From contig NC_016480.1 in the NCBI RefSeq assembly GCF_000227115.2, forward strand, positions 682,001-746,000: a stretch of 64,000 nt of DNA, in the 5' to 3' direction. The notes beneath the pieces were generated by a model, which worked only from the letters and a program-made list of their open reading frames with translations, was not told the DNA's origin and did no database searches. This DNA comes from Naumovozyma dairenensis CBS 421 (Eukaryota; Ascomycota; Saccharomycetes; Saccharomycetales; Saccharomycetaceae). Of this stretch, positions 10,830 through 18,988 are shown piece by piece. Within the stretch, counting starts at the first letter, position 1. The number at the start of each line of letters is the position of its first letter. The position numbers were made by a program, and so were the translations under genes.

Positions 10830-11570
10830 CTATAGCATTGTAGATAACCATCCAAATCCTAGAAAACATAGTCCTAGAGGGAATATTTGAACAGCATCCT
10901 TACATTTAGTAACCAACGTAATAGCTGTAACAGACCATTTCAGACATACTGCCAAAAATAAAAGTTTCAGAATGGTCAATACTCTAATTATCCATGTATT
11001 ATAATTGGCTTTCAAAAATAGAGGCAAGATGACTTGTGAAAGAAACGCATTGATCACTTGCGGGAAAAGACAGTACCCTGATAACGAAATGTATGAAATT
11101 AACGATATATTATCATACGGTTTTGTTAATCTTAAATGTAAAGCCATCACCAATAATATGAACCAACATGAGACGAAAATACTTGAGAATAAGGACTTTG
11201 CATGTGATACACAAAGAGAATAAAGTATAATAAAAGTCAATGGTGCCCAAAGATCACTATGACCTGATATATCAACATTACTTTCAATGGAATTGCCCGG
11301 TTCAGAGGTTGGTAATAAAGTTCTCGTAGGGAAATGTGGGTAAACCACTTGCTTTAACCTTGAATTTATCTCAGATACATCTCTCTTCAATGTCGTTAAT
11401 ACTGATTCATCTAGAGTCCCTCTCTTTATGGGATCAGATGGAGAGGCAAAAGGATTTGCAGTGCCGTTAGCATTAGCAATAGACGATGGACTTGGTCCAG
11501 TGCTACCATGATTAGTTGTTGTATCTGGTTCAATTACATCCGGCTCAATGATGGAATCCTCTGCTGCCAT
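10830..11570 (-). CDS. YIP4: Yip4, Yip1-family Golgi membrane protein
   Basis: The product has 246 residues (S. cerevisiae Yip4 has 235). Yip1-family proteins are multi-span membrane proteins of the early secretory pathway that bind prenylated Rab GTPases of the Ypt family. The first ~105 residues are hydrophilic and cytosolic, with the conserved block GTLDESVLTTLKRDVSEINS at residues 51-70. About five hydrophobic spans follow, near 108-123, 126-146, 157-186, 192-222 and 228-246. LVMALHLRLTKP and SGYCLFPQVINA are typical of the family. The ATG at 11570 is genuine. Its position beside MDS3 supports YIP4 over other Yip1-family members. Confidence 0.94.
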   Translation of the reverse strand: MAAEDSIIEPDVIEPDTTTNHGSTGPSPSSIANANGTANPFASPSDPIKRGTLDESVLTTLKRDVSEINSRLKQVVYPHFPTRTLLPTSEPGNSIESNVDISGHSDLWAPLTFIILYSLCVSHAKSLFSSIFVSCWFILLVMALHLRLTKPYDNISLISYISLSGYCLFPQVINAFLSQVILPLFLKANYNTWIIRVLTILKLLFLAVCLKWSVTAITLVTKCKDAVQIFPLGLCFLGFGWLSTML

Positions 11571-12099
11571 CTTTATTACGATTTAAATATTATTTCAAAT
11601 GTTTGGCTGAATGGTCCCCTTATCTTTATATCTGGCTGACTCTATCTTTTGCCCCTAAACTTATTAATGTAGTCAAGGCTACGTATTCCTAAAAACGTGT
11701 AAATAACAGAGTTCTTTGTTCATATCCCTGAAAAAACTGATAAAATCTCTGTGTAGCGTTAATCTCGAAAAGGAAAGCTTATGTACATCTACGCATTAAG
11801 CAAAACAATGACCGGAAGAAGCAGCTGACGCAAATCAGGTAGAATAGACTCCATTGTCTGATCCCTTCCAAAATAATAAATCATTGACAAGATTATTATA
11901 AAAATTATATCATTACTTTATAAAAGTAGTAAAAAAATCAAAAAATACATACATATATAATAACATTCGTAACTTAGCAGATTTTGTTGTTTATCTTGTG
12001 GTTGGCAACTACTTTAAAGAGGATCAACTTAAGTCCTTCTGCATCCTTATCTCCAATTATTGTTTTATCAGGGTTGCTATAATTTTAGAATCTTGCGAT
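11571..12099. other. YIP4 promoter / DUF1 3' region and synteny junction
   Basis: These 529 bp join a chromosome VII-like block (YIP4) to a chromosome XV-like block (DUF1). I see no tRNA, LTR or gene relic that would explain the junction. The part near 11571 should contain the YIP4 promoter and the part near 12099 the DUF1 terminator. Confidence 0.6.
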
Positions 12100-15000
12100 C
12101 TATATTGTGTTGGGTTTTCTTCTGAAATTTATTATAATCTCACCTTGCGATTTCCAATACAAAGTCCTAACTGTACTCAAAGTCATATCATTGTCTAAAA
12201 CCTGGTCTCTACAGAGCAATTCCAACCATATACTCGGATCTTGTTTAGCTTTCATTTCGGGGGTTTTCCCATCAAATCGATCAATTACATAAAGTTTTAT
12301 CTTTTTCACTTTGATCATCCCTGGAGCAATTAGTTTAGCATTCGCGTCCGAAACTTTTGGTAGATCCGTACTGGCTAGGGTTTGCTCTTTACTTTTTCCA
12401 AACTTTAACCTATAATGGAATTGAGTATCGTTAGAGTTTCCTTTGCTGTCAGTAGATGTACCGTTTAAAGCTTCTTCACGATTACCAACCCATGGAGCTA
12501 TAATAAAGTTAACCTTTGGTTGTTCAATTTCAACAATCTTAACATTTTTGAATAATGTCTTTGCAAACCAATAAGGTAGATTCCTTTCAAACTGTTCAAA
12601 TATTTGACGCTTTCTAATTCCAGTGCCATATTCATCATGTTCGAACTCATCTTCTTCCAATAATACGTCGTCCTTGAAAACTCTTGACGAATCTACAAGC
12701 GCACTATCACCTAAATCAGAGCTATGATCTTTTGAATCATTGGCTCTGTCGTCGTCATAGTTGGTGCTACTGTTGCCTTCTCCAATCTTATGTTTATGAG
12801 GAGATCTTGAAGGAGGTAAATATGTTGAGAACAAAACTCTTCCTCCACAGGATCCATCGTTCCAACAATGAACTAGTATCAGAGACCCAGATTTTACTTG
12901 AATTAATGGACATGTGAGATCCTTTTCAATTTTTGATTCTAGACTTTTCTTCGATAATATTTTTAATGATGAACTATTACTATTGTTATACTCCTGAATA
13001 TAGGCATTATGAATTTCATCCAATAAATCAGACATGAAATCCTCCTTCTTTCCAGCATTTGTGACAGCTATTGAAGACATCATTGGTGAGTTTATACTTG
13101 AAATTGAATTCATCCTTGAAGATTCTTCGTTTCTCAATTTCTCTAAGTTCGTATTGATTGGCCCCAATGCGAAATTGCTGACATTCTTATCAACACCATT
13201 TTCAGTTGAACTCTCTTGGTTCCACAACAATGGCTCAGTAGAAACATCTTTACTATTCTCTGAAGTGACAAATCCGCCATCAATATCAGACATATTTTCC
13301 TCAGGTGTATTCACGCCAATGAGGTTTTGCTTGGAATTGTTCTCTCTAAATGATTTGAATCTTCTAGATAACATATTATAATGACTACTGCTTGCTGATC
13401 TATCCATTGGAGAGGGCTGAACTATATCGAGAGGATCAACTGATTCAAGCGGATTCGTTGTAAGTGGAGGTGCCGAACCTGGAGGTTTCAATAAAAATTG
13501 ATCTGTATTTGATATAGAAATATCCATACCTTTATTTTCCAGATTCCGTACTAGGGGAGTTCCTGGTACTGAGGCAAATGAGGAATCGTAACTATCAGCC
13601 AAGTTGGATGCTGAAGAGTTCAATTTTGAAAATACATTGTTTCTGTGCTTACCTATGGAATTTTTACTATTTTTCGCTGTATCCTTCTGATGGTGATGGA
13701 TGCTTTTCTTTTTTGTAAGGATCCTCTTTCTTACTATTTCATCCTTTTGAGCCTCATAATTTAGAAATTCATTGAATAATGAGTTGATAACAATTTTTCC
13801 CAGGTTATATCGTTGTTCCGCATTTATTTCAATGTCATTAATTATTTCGTATTTTTCTAAAGCTGAACCATAAATTTCTGTGCTCAAGAATTTTTCATTG
13901 ATCTTGACAAATAAAACACCCACTTTAACGGAGACTGTACACCAATGTGATAAAATTTCTTTGGAGGTGAATCGAATCACTATATCATCAAATGATCCCT
14001 CATTGGATGGAAACGTATTTAACAACTCACAAGAGACGATATCCCATCTTTGAACTTCACCTTTGGTATTTTCTGTTATCACATGTCTTCTGTTAGTTAA
14101 CAATGAACTTCTTGTCAACGCAAAACCGCCTTTATTTATCGTCAATTTATTTACCCGTAGATTCAAAGAGTTCAAATTTGAGTCATCACAAAATGAAAAA
14201 AGTAAAGTATCTTGATCAATAAATTTCATGTCCAATACCCCACCATGTACCTTTTTCTTCTTCTTTTGATCGGTTGAAGATTGCTCACCGTTAGATTCTA
14301 TATTCTTAGTGATTGTCTTACCATTTGTATCAGATCGTTTGTACTGTCCTGGATTAAAATAAGAAGTAAATTTCACCTCTTTATGATAAACGTTCAATAT
14401 ATCGTCATTCTGAATTAAATCAAAGTCTAACTTAGAGATTCTTCCCATTGAATCACCTATAACTATATCATATAATGAGGAACCTTCAATACACCAAATT
14501 GAACAATCCCATTTCCATGATCCGATTCTTGTTGGTTTATAAACATTTTCTGCATTTACGTTTCGTACAGAAGGTACCAGATCCCATAAGTTAATTATAC
14601 CATCGGATGCAGTTGTAAGCAATTTTGTCGAATTTTCTAGTAATTTAATTACTTTAATATTTGTAGAATGAACGTGTTTCAATCTCTTGACTTCAATTTT
14701 ATCTTGACATGAATACAATACGATATTCCCATCTGCATCGCCAACGACCAGATCAAATGGTAGATTAGAAGTATCGTTTTGAACGGATACCATTGTATAA
14801 ATAGACCCTGTATCATCTTGTGTATTTGCATTATCAAAAACGTGAATTAATGAGATTTCAGAGAATTCAAATCCGAATAATTTCCATATTTTAATTTTCT
14901 TGTCCAGACCAGCAGTGGCGAACCAAAATTCTGAATCATCATTGGACATAGATAATAGTGGCACGATACATTTAATATAATCATCATGACTACCAACAAT

Positions 15001-15327
15001 TTTCATATTCCATGAATCAGGGTCTCCATTATAGAAAATCTCAAATAAAACAATTGAAAAATCATGACTAACACTAATGAATTTTGTAGTTCCAGGAATT
15101 CTTACCAAATCAGTAACCCAGTCACTATGAACTTGTAACCTTTTCTTTGTTTTCCCTTGTTCTTTATCATTAGCATTTATGATAATGGAACCATCTCTAC
15201 CACCTGTGAGGAATAAATTCAAATCAGGACATGTATAAATTTTACTAATTGGTAAAATATGGGAGTTTTTATGTTCTGTATCGGTTTGTGGAGAGATTAG
15301 ACCATAACTTACAGTCAATTGCTTCAT
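12100..15327 (-). CDS. DUF1: Duf1, WD40 repeat protein of the WDR48/UAF1 family
   Basis: The product has 1,075 residues (S. cerevisiae Duf1 has about 1,116). The N-terminal third is a WD40 propeller with repeats such as FLTGGRDGSIII, FATAGLDKKIKIWKL and LLTTASDGIINLWDL. The C-terminal third carries the DUF3337-type region that ends in a ubiquitin-like fold (LYVIDRFDGKTPE through MTLSTVRTLYWKSQGEIIINF). Metazoan WDR48 binds and activates deubiquitinases, and yeast Duf1 binds ubiquitin; a role in ubiquitin-linked repair or traffic is inferred from these relatives. The middle is Ser/Asn-rich and probably disordered. It diverges from MHF1 across a 437-bp spacer, the same arrangement as YOL087C and YOL086W-A in S. 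cerevisiae. Confidence 0.93.
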   Translation of the reverse strand: MKQLTVSYGLISPQTDTEHKNSHILPISKIYTCPDLNLFLTGGRDGSIIINANDKEQGKTKKRLQVHSDWVTDLVRIPGTTKFISVSHDFSIVLFEIFYNGDPDSWNMKIVGSHDDYIKCIVPLLSMSNDDSEFWFATAGLDKKIKIWKLFGFEFSEISLIHVFDNANTQDDTGSIYTMVSVQNDTSNLPFDLVVGDADGNIVLYSCQDKIEVKRLKHVHSTNIKVIKLLENSTKLLTTASDGIINLWDLVPSVRNVNAENVYKPTRIGSWKWDCSIWCIEGSSLYDIVIGDSMGRISKLDFDLIQNDDILNVYHKEVKFTSYFNPGQYKRSDTNGKTITKNIESNGEQSSTDQKKKKKVHGGVLDMKFIDQDTLLFSFCDDSNLNSLNLRVNKLTINKGGFALTRSSLLTNRRHVITENTKGEVQRWDIVSCELLNTFPSNEGSFDDIVIRFTSKEILSHWCTVSVKVGVLFVKINEKFLSTEIYGSALEKYEIINDIEINAEQRYNLGKIVINSLFNEFLNYEAQKDEIVRKRILTKKKSIHHHQKDTAKNSKNSIGKHRNNVFSKLNSSASNLADSYDSSFASVPGTPLVRNLENKGMDISISNTDQFLLKPPGSAPPLTTNPLESVDPLDIVQPSPMDRSASSSHYNMLSRRFKSFRENNSKQNLIGVNTPEENMSDIDGGFVTSENSKDVSTEPLLWNQESSTENGVDKNVSNFALGPINTNLEKLRNEESSRMNSISSINSPMMSSIAVTNAGKKEDFMSDLLDEIHNAYIQEYNNSNSSSLKILSKKSLESKIEKDLTCPLIQVKSGSLILVHCWNDGSCGGRVLFSTYLPPSRSPHKHKIGEGNSSTNYDDDRANDSKDHSSDLGDSALVDSSRVFKDDVLLEEDEFEHDEYGTGIRKRQIFEQFERNLPYWFAKTLFKNVKIVEIEQPKVNFIIAPWVGNREEALNGTSTDSKGNSNDTQFHYRLKFGKSKEQTLASTDLPKVSDANAKLIAPGMIKVKKIKLYVIDRFDGKTPEMKAKQDPSIWLELLCRDQVLDNDMTLSTVRTLYWKSQGEIIINFRRKPNTI

Positions 15328-15764
15328 TTTTTTTTCTACGTGAGGTTTTCGTACGTGATATTTCTTCTCCCCTTTAACGTTGTACTCTAGAATAGTGAGA
15401 AGCCTGTTGAAAATTCAAAAGATCAAATGAATGTAGGTAGAGATATGAATTAATGACTGATGAAGGTTTAAATATTCCGGACTTCTTTTGATTTCTTTTG
15501 TGTTCGGAAGAATATGAATATAGCCCTTGTGGTTTTTTACTACCATTCGATTATGTCTTTGTTCCTATTGTATTATTCCTCTTTCTCTCCTCTGTATTTT
15601 CCCCGTACAGAATGTTTTCCATACGCGATATAATTTTTCAACAAGAAACAAACACGACAAAATGATCCCAAACGATTAAAATGGATCAGATTTGGAACAT
15701 ATATCTACGACAACTAGAACTAGTTTAGTAATTGAAGGATTATTCTATCGATTGGAACTTTTCA
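15328..15764. promoter_or_regulatory. Shared divergent promoter of DUF1 and MHF1
   Basis: These 437 bp separate the ATGs of DUF1 (minus) and MHF1 (plus). The middle is rich in T and C (for example near 15579-15602). ACGCGA at 15624-15629 resembles a partial MCB cell-cycle element but misses the consensus ACGCGT by one base. No other gene is visible. Confidence 0.5.
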
Positions 15765-16070
15765 ATGGATCAACAGAAACAAACTGAACGCCTGAAAGCC
15801 GAGCTTTGGTGCGCTGTGGATAAACAAGTGAAGGAACTTGTACCGTCATTAAATGTTAAAGGGAATATCACGTATAGTCCTAAGTTCATTAATGCCCTAA
15901 TGTCGTTAACTTATTTACAATTGACAGATATTGGTACTGATTTAGAATTGTTTGCTAATCATGCGGGCAGGGGAACCATTACGCGGGACGATTTAATGTT
16001 ATTATTAAGGAAGACACCATTACTACAAGAAATGGTGTCAAACTTGAATATGAACTCGTTGGAACAATAG
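15765..16070 (+). CDS. MHF1: Mhf1, CENP-S-like histone-fold protein
   Basis: The product has 101 residues (S. cerevisiae Mhf1 has 90). Mhf1 and Mhf2 (CENP-S and CENP-X) form a histone-fold complex that binds branched DNA, supports the FANCM-type helicase Mph1 at stalled forks, and associates with the inner kinetochore. The single histone fold is clear: KAELWCAVDKQVKEL, then YSPKFINALMSLTYLQL, then LFANHAGRGTITRDDLMLLL, matching the yeast protein at nearly every helix. The open frame extends 33 bp upstream only from a TTG, so the ATG at 15765 (MDQQKQTERLK) is used. The DUF1 and PHM7 context agrees with S. cerevisiae. Confidence 0.95.
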   Translation: MDQQKQTERLKAELWCAVDKQVKELVPSLNVKGNITYSPKFINALMSLTYLQLTDIGTDLELFANHAGRGTITRDDLMLLLRKTPLLQEMVSNLNMNSLEQ

Positions 16071-16293
16071 TTCGATAAACGAGTGTTTCAGTTATGAACT
16101 AACAAATCAAAAATCAAATAAAAAAGAAGGGACTTTTTGGCATATTAAAACGGAGGCATATACATATAAGTAGAGATTTATAAATGAAAATGTATCTCGC
16201 ATATAAAAAAAAAAATTTACTGAGGCGATGAAATGAATGCGGGATTAGCAACTTTTTATAACGATATTAGTTAAAGAAGCATTAAACTTAAGT

Positions 16294-17433
16294 TCACTCA
16301 TTAATATGAATGATCTCGTTAACCTTTAATGCCGTTGGATTGACAGCTTCTGTCGTGCCTGCCTGGATCACTGTGATAGGCAGTTGGAATAATTTTCTAC
16401 CAACGAAACCCGAAACTTGTCTAACATCAAATCTAGTTCCTTCATTAGATCCGATAATGGAAACTGATTTAGTTACTTGAGTAAACACATCAGAAATACA
16501 TTTCAAGTCATGAGGTTTCAAATCTTGAGATTCTTGACCAGTTAGAATCAAAGTTCCATTTTTCCTTGAGACTACCAAACAATCAATTATCATACTCTCA
16601 ATTGCATCCTTTCCGGTTTGGAATTCATTACAATCAACAACAATACTGTGAACACCTTCTCCATCAGTGGCATCCATAGTCTGGAATACCCAATCTTCTT
16701 CACCAGTTAGAAATAGTTCACCACCAGCTTCTAGAAATTTCTCTTTCAAATCATCTGTATTGGCAACATGGTTACTCAGGACATCATGAAATAATACCAA
16801 GGCAACTCTTAACCCTCTTAGGGCAGCCAAGCGGACTCCAACTAGTGCAGAGGTGATATTATCAACGTTGTCAGTTAAGGCAGGGATTAGAACCCATTTG
16901 CCCGGTCTCAATTGAGAACGAGGTTGATTGAGAGCATGATTCCAACCAATAGCGTTAACATTCAACACAGTTAATAATTTAACTAAATAATCGTGATTAT
17001 GTGATAATGAGATTGAATTGAAGGGGATTCTGAATAGAACATTTGTTGTATTAGTAAAATTAAAATTCTCATCAAGCTTCAATTTCAAATTATTGATCGA
17101 TAAAATGATTAAATCATTTATTTCCCAAATGGGATGAACACCAATTCTCTTAGAGATGATTCTTGCGATAGTGTATCTGTTATTTATGTAAATTATTTTG
17201 ATTTTTAATTGGTAGTGTGTTTCTGGATAGGTATCAATTTCATTTAATGATAATGTTGATATATTTTGTGATCCACTACTGTTTTGAATGTCATTATATC
17301 TTGGAAGTAATTCTGAGGATTTTGTCATTTGTTTCAGATTTTTGAACTTTAGTTTCCGTATTATGAAATTTTTCAAATTTGTTATTAAGAGAAGAATTAC
17401 TAGTAGTATTACTGAAATTAAGTAAAGAATCAT
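16294..17433 (-). CDS. Membrane-anchored alcohol dehydrogenase-derived protein at the ADH1 locus (probable pseudoenzyme)
   Basis: The product has 379 residues and begins at an ATG. Residues 2-19 form one strongly hydrophobic segment followed by a basic stretch, a likely membrane anchor absent from cytosolic yeast ADHs. From residue ~70 the sequence follows Adh1: a PET motif at 70-72, a Rossmann-like region at about 175-300, and the block KCISDVFTQVTKSVSIIGS at 311-329 matching KCCSDVFNQVVKSISIVGS of Adh1. The segment that in Adh1 holds the catalytic zinc ligands (Cys43, His66, Cys153) and four structural-zinc cysteines is largely missing. Only three cysteines remain (268, 285, 312), none at those sites, and the glycine-rich cofactor loop is replaced by PALTDNVDN. 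The frame is intact, so the protein is probably made but cannot be a classical zinc ADH. Its position between MHF1 and PHM7 is the ADH1 position. Function is unknown. Confidence 0.8.
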   Translation of the reverse strand: MILYLISVILLVILLLITNLKNFIIRKLKFKNLKQMTKSSELLPRYNDIQNSSGSQNISTLSLNEIDTYPETHYQLKIKIIYINNRYTIARIISKRIGVHPIWEINDLIILSINNLKLKLDENFNFTNTTNVLFRIPFNSISLSHNHDYLVKLLTVLNVNAIGWNHALNQPRSQLRPGKWVLIPALTDNVDNITSALVGVRLAALRGLRVALVLFHDVLSNHVANTDDLKEKFLEAGGELFLTGEEDWVFQTMDATDGEGVHSIVVDCNEFQTGKDAIESMIIDCLVVSRKNGTLILTGQESQDLKPHDLKCISDVFTQVTKSVSIIGSNEGTRFDVRQVSGFVGRKLFQLPITVIQAGTTEAVNPTALKVNEIIHINE

Positions 17434-18988
17434 TATAAAATTTATTGTTGGAAAGGTTTTTGGGAGTTCGCTATTTAAATTAAATGGTTCGGGGTAAAGT
17501 TGCGATAGAGCTGTTGCCTATAAAATTGAGGAAACAGAATGAGCTGATGAGTTTTTACCTAATCTTCAACTAATAGGAACGAAAAAGCGTCAGGCAATGG
17601 AAATAATTGGCACACATTTAGGTGGGGTAAAAAACATCGAGGATTTATAGGTTGATGCTTATATAATCTTTTTTTTTTTTTTTTTAATTCCCTTTGGAAC
17701 CTTGACAACTGCGGATTAATAAAACACTTAAAAATCTTCAAAGAATTGGGTGCGTCTCGGTCACTATGGCAACGGGGCGGACGAATATCCGATTGTTTGA
17801 TAATGCGGCGCAAAGAAATAATTACCCCCGGCTGGTATCAATCTACCGCGTTTACCTTAAAAGATATCTAATAGAGAACAAAAATATATTACATATCATA
17901 GGAAATCAGATAAATTAACTAGTGGTGTAACTAAAAATAATTGGATTAACAATAAACTAACTATATTGCTGGCCAGATAGACCAAAATGTGACATCAATT
18001 TTGAATAGTGACTTTGTCTTGTTTGGATAAGATGTGTCTTTTCTAGATTGTGACTGGGTAATTTAATGTGGGATTCCTAAGTCGTATGGCATACACCTAG
18101 AGGATATCCCTAAAGACTAACTCTGGGAGGGGAAATTTATAATCCCGGAAGAAGTTGGATAAGAATGGTCTTCTAAAATTTCTCATAGAGCCCCTTCATT
18201 TCTTCAAATGCTCGATCGATAAACAAGAAAGAAAGTATTTCTTAACCAAACAACTTACGTACGTTGATGTTCAAAATGCATTGTATAATTTCAAATTCTC
18301 TCCTACAACCCTAACCCCTAATCCATCCGTTACTTACGAAATGTGTTGTCATCGTTCGAAATCGTACAGATATACATATGTAAGGAAGTCAGCACCGTCC
18401 CGACGACAATGACACTTTAACAGTCTCCTATTCTGCTTAACACACTCGCGGCCGAAACTTCCTCGTCCGCTTTCACCCCTCGCCCCTACCTCTACCTCTA
18501 CCTCTACCTCTATGGCTGACACTACGTGCCCCACGGGGATTCCTTGTTTTGTGGTTCCTGATTCCCTTTCTATTTACATTCTGCATTTTCAATTCAATTT
18601 ATGTCATAAAGAACTATGCAATTCATTGTAAGTGTATGGAGGGATCCAGTAAGATATTAAATTATTTTGTCAAAAAACGACAGAATTTATGGGACTTCCC
18701 TTTTCACTTGAAAGGAGCTATTTTACAATTTATAAAACTTTATATAAATCATCATTCCCACTTCCTTATGGTGACACCGTATTTTGTTACTTTTTCGTCC
18801 AATCGATACTGTTCGTTCCAATAAGACAAGAAAGTATTCCTTTTATATCACTCTTATATATTCAATTCTGTAAATTCTGTACAAACCTATTCAAAGAATA
18901 TCACATCAAACAAGAACTATCGAATAATAATTAATATAATTCACATCAATAACTAGAACACGTCCGAAGATAAAAGACTACCAAAAAA
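17434..18988. promoter_or_regulatory. 1.55-kb divergent intergenic region (ADH-derived gene and PHM7)
   Basis: A run of 17 T at 17669-17685, about 240 bp from the ADH-derived gene start, is a poly(dA:dT) tract of the kind that keeps yeast promoters free of nucleosomes. GC-rich segments with CGG triplets occur near 17754-17834. A second GC-rich island at about 18440-18540 contains (TACCTC)4 at 18487-18510. I looked for a CACGTG Pho4 site because PHM7 is phosphate-regulated in S. cerevisiae, but found none. Small ORFs here begin at TTG or read the repeats and are not called. Confidence 0.5.
18487..18510. repeat. (TACCTC)4 hexanucleotide repeat
   Basis: There are four perfect tandem TACCTC units in a GC-rich island 479 bp upstream of the PHM7 start. 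It is pyrimidine-only on one strand apart from the A of each unit. Read on the minus strand it gives a Glu-Val dipeptide run in a spurious ORF. Confidence 0.9.

Noticed and set aside
17559..18534. Small ORFs in the divergent region before PHM7, including a Glu-Val repeat frame
   Set aside because: They read the T17 tract or the TACCTC repeat, or start with TTG; none resembles a protein I recognise.
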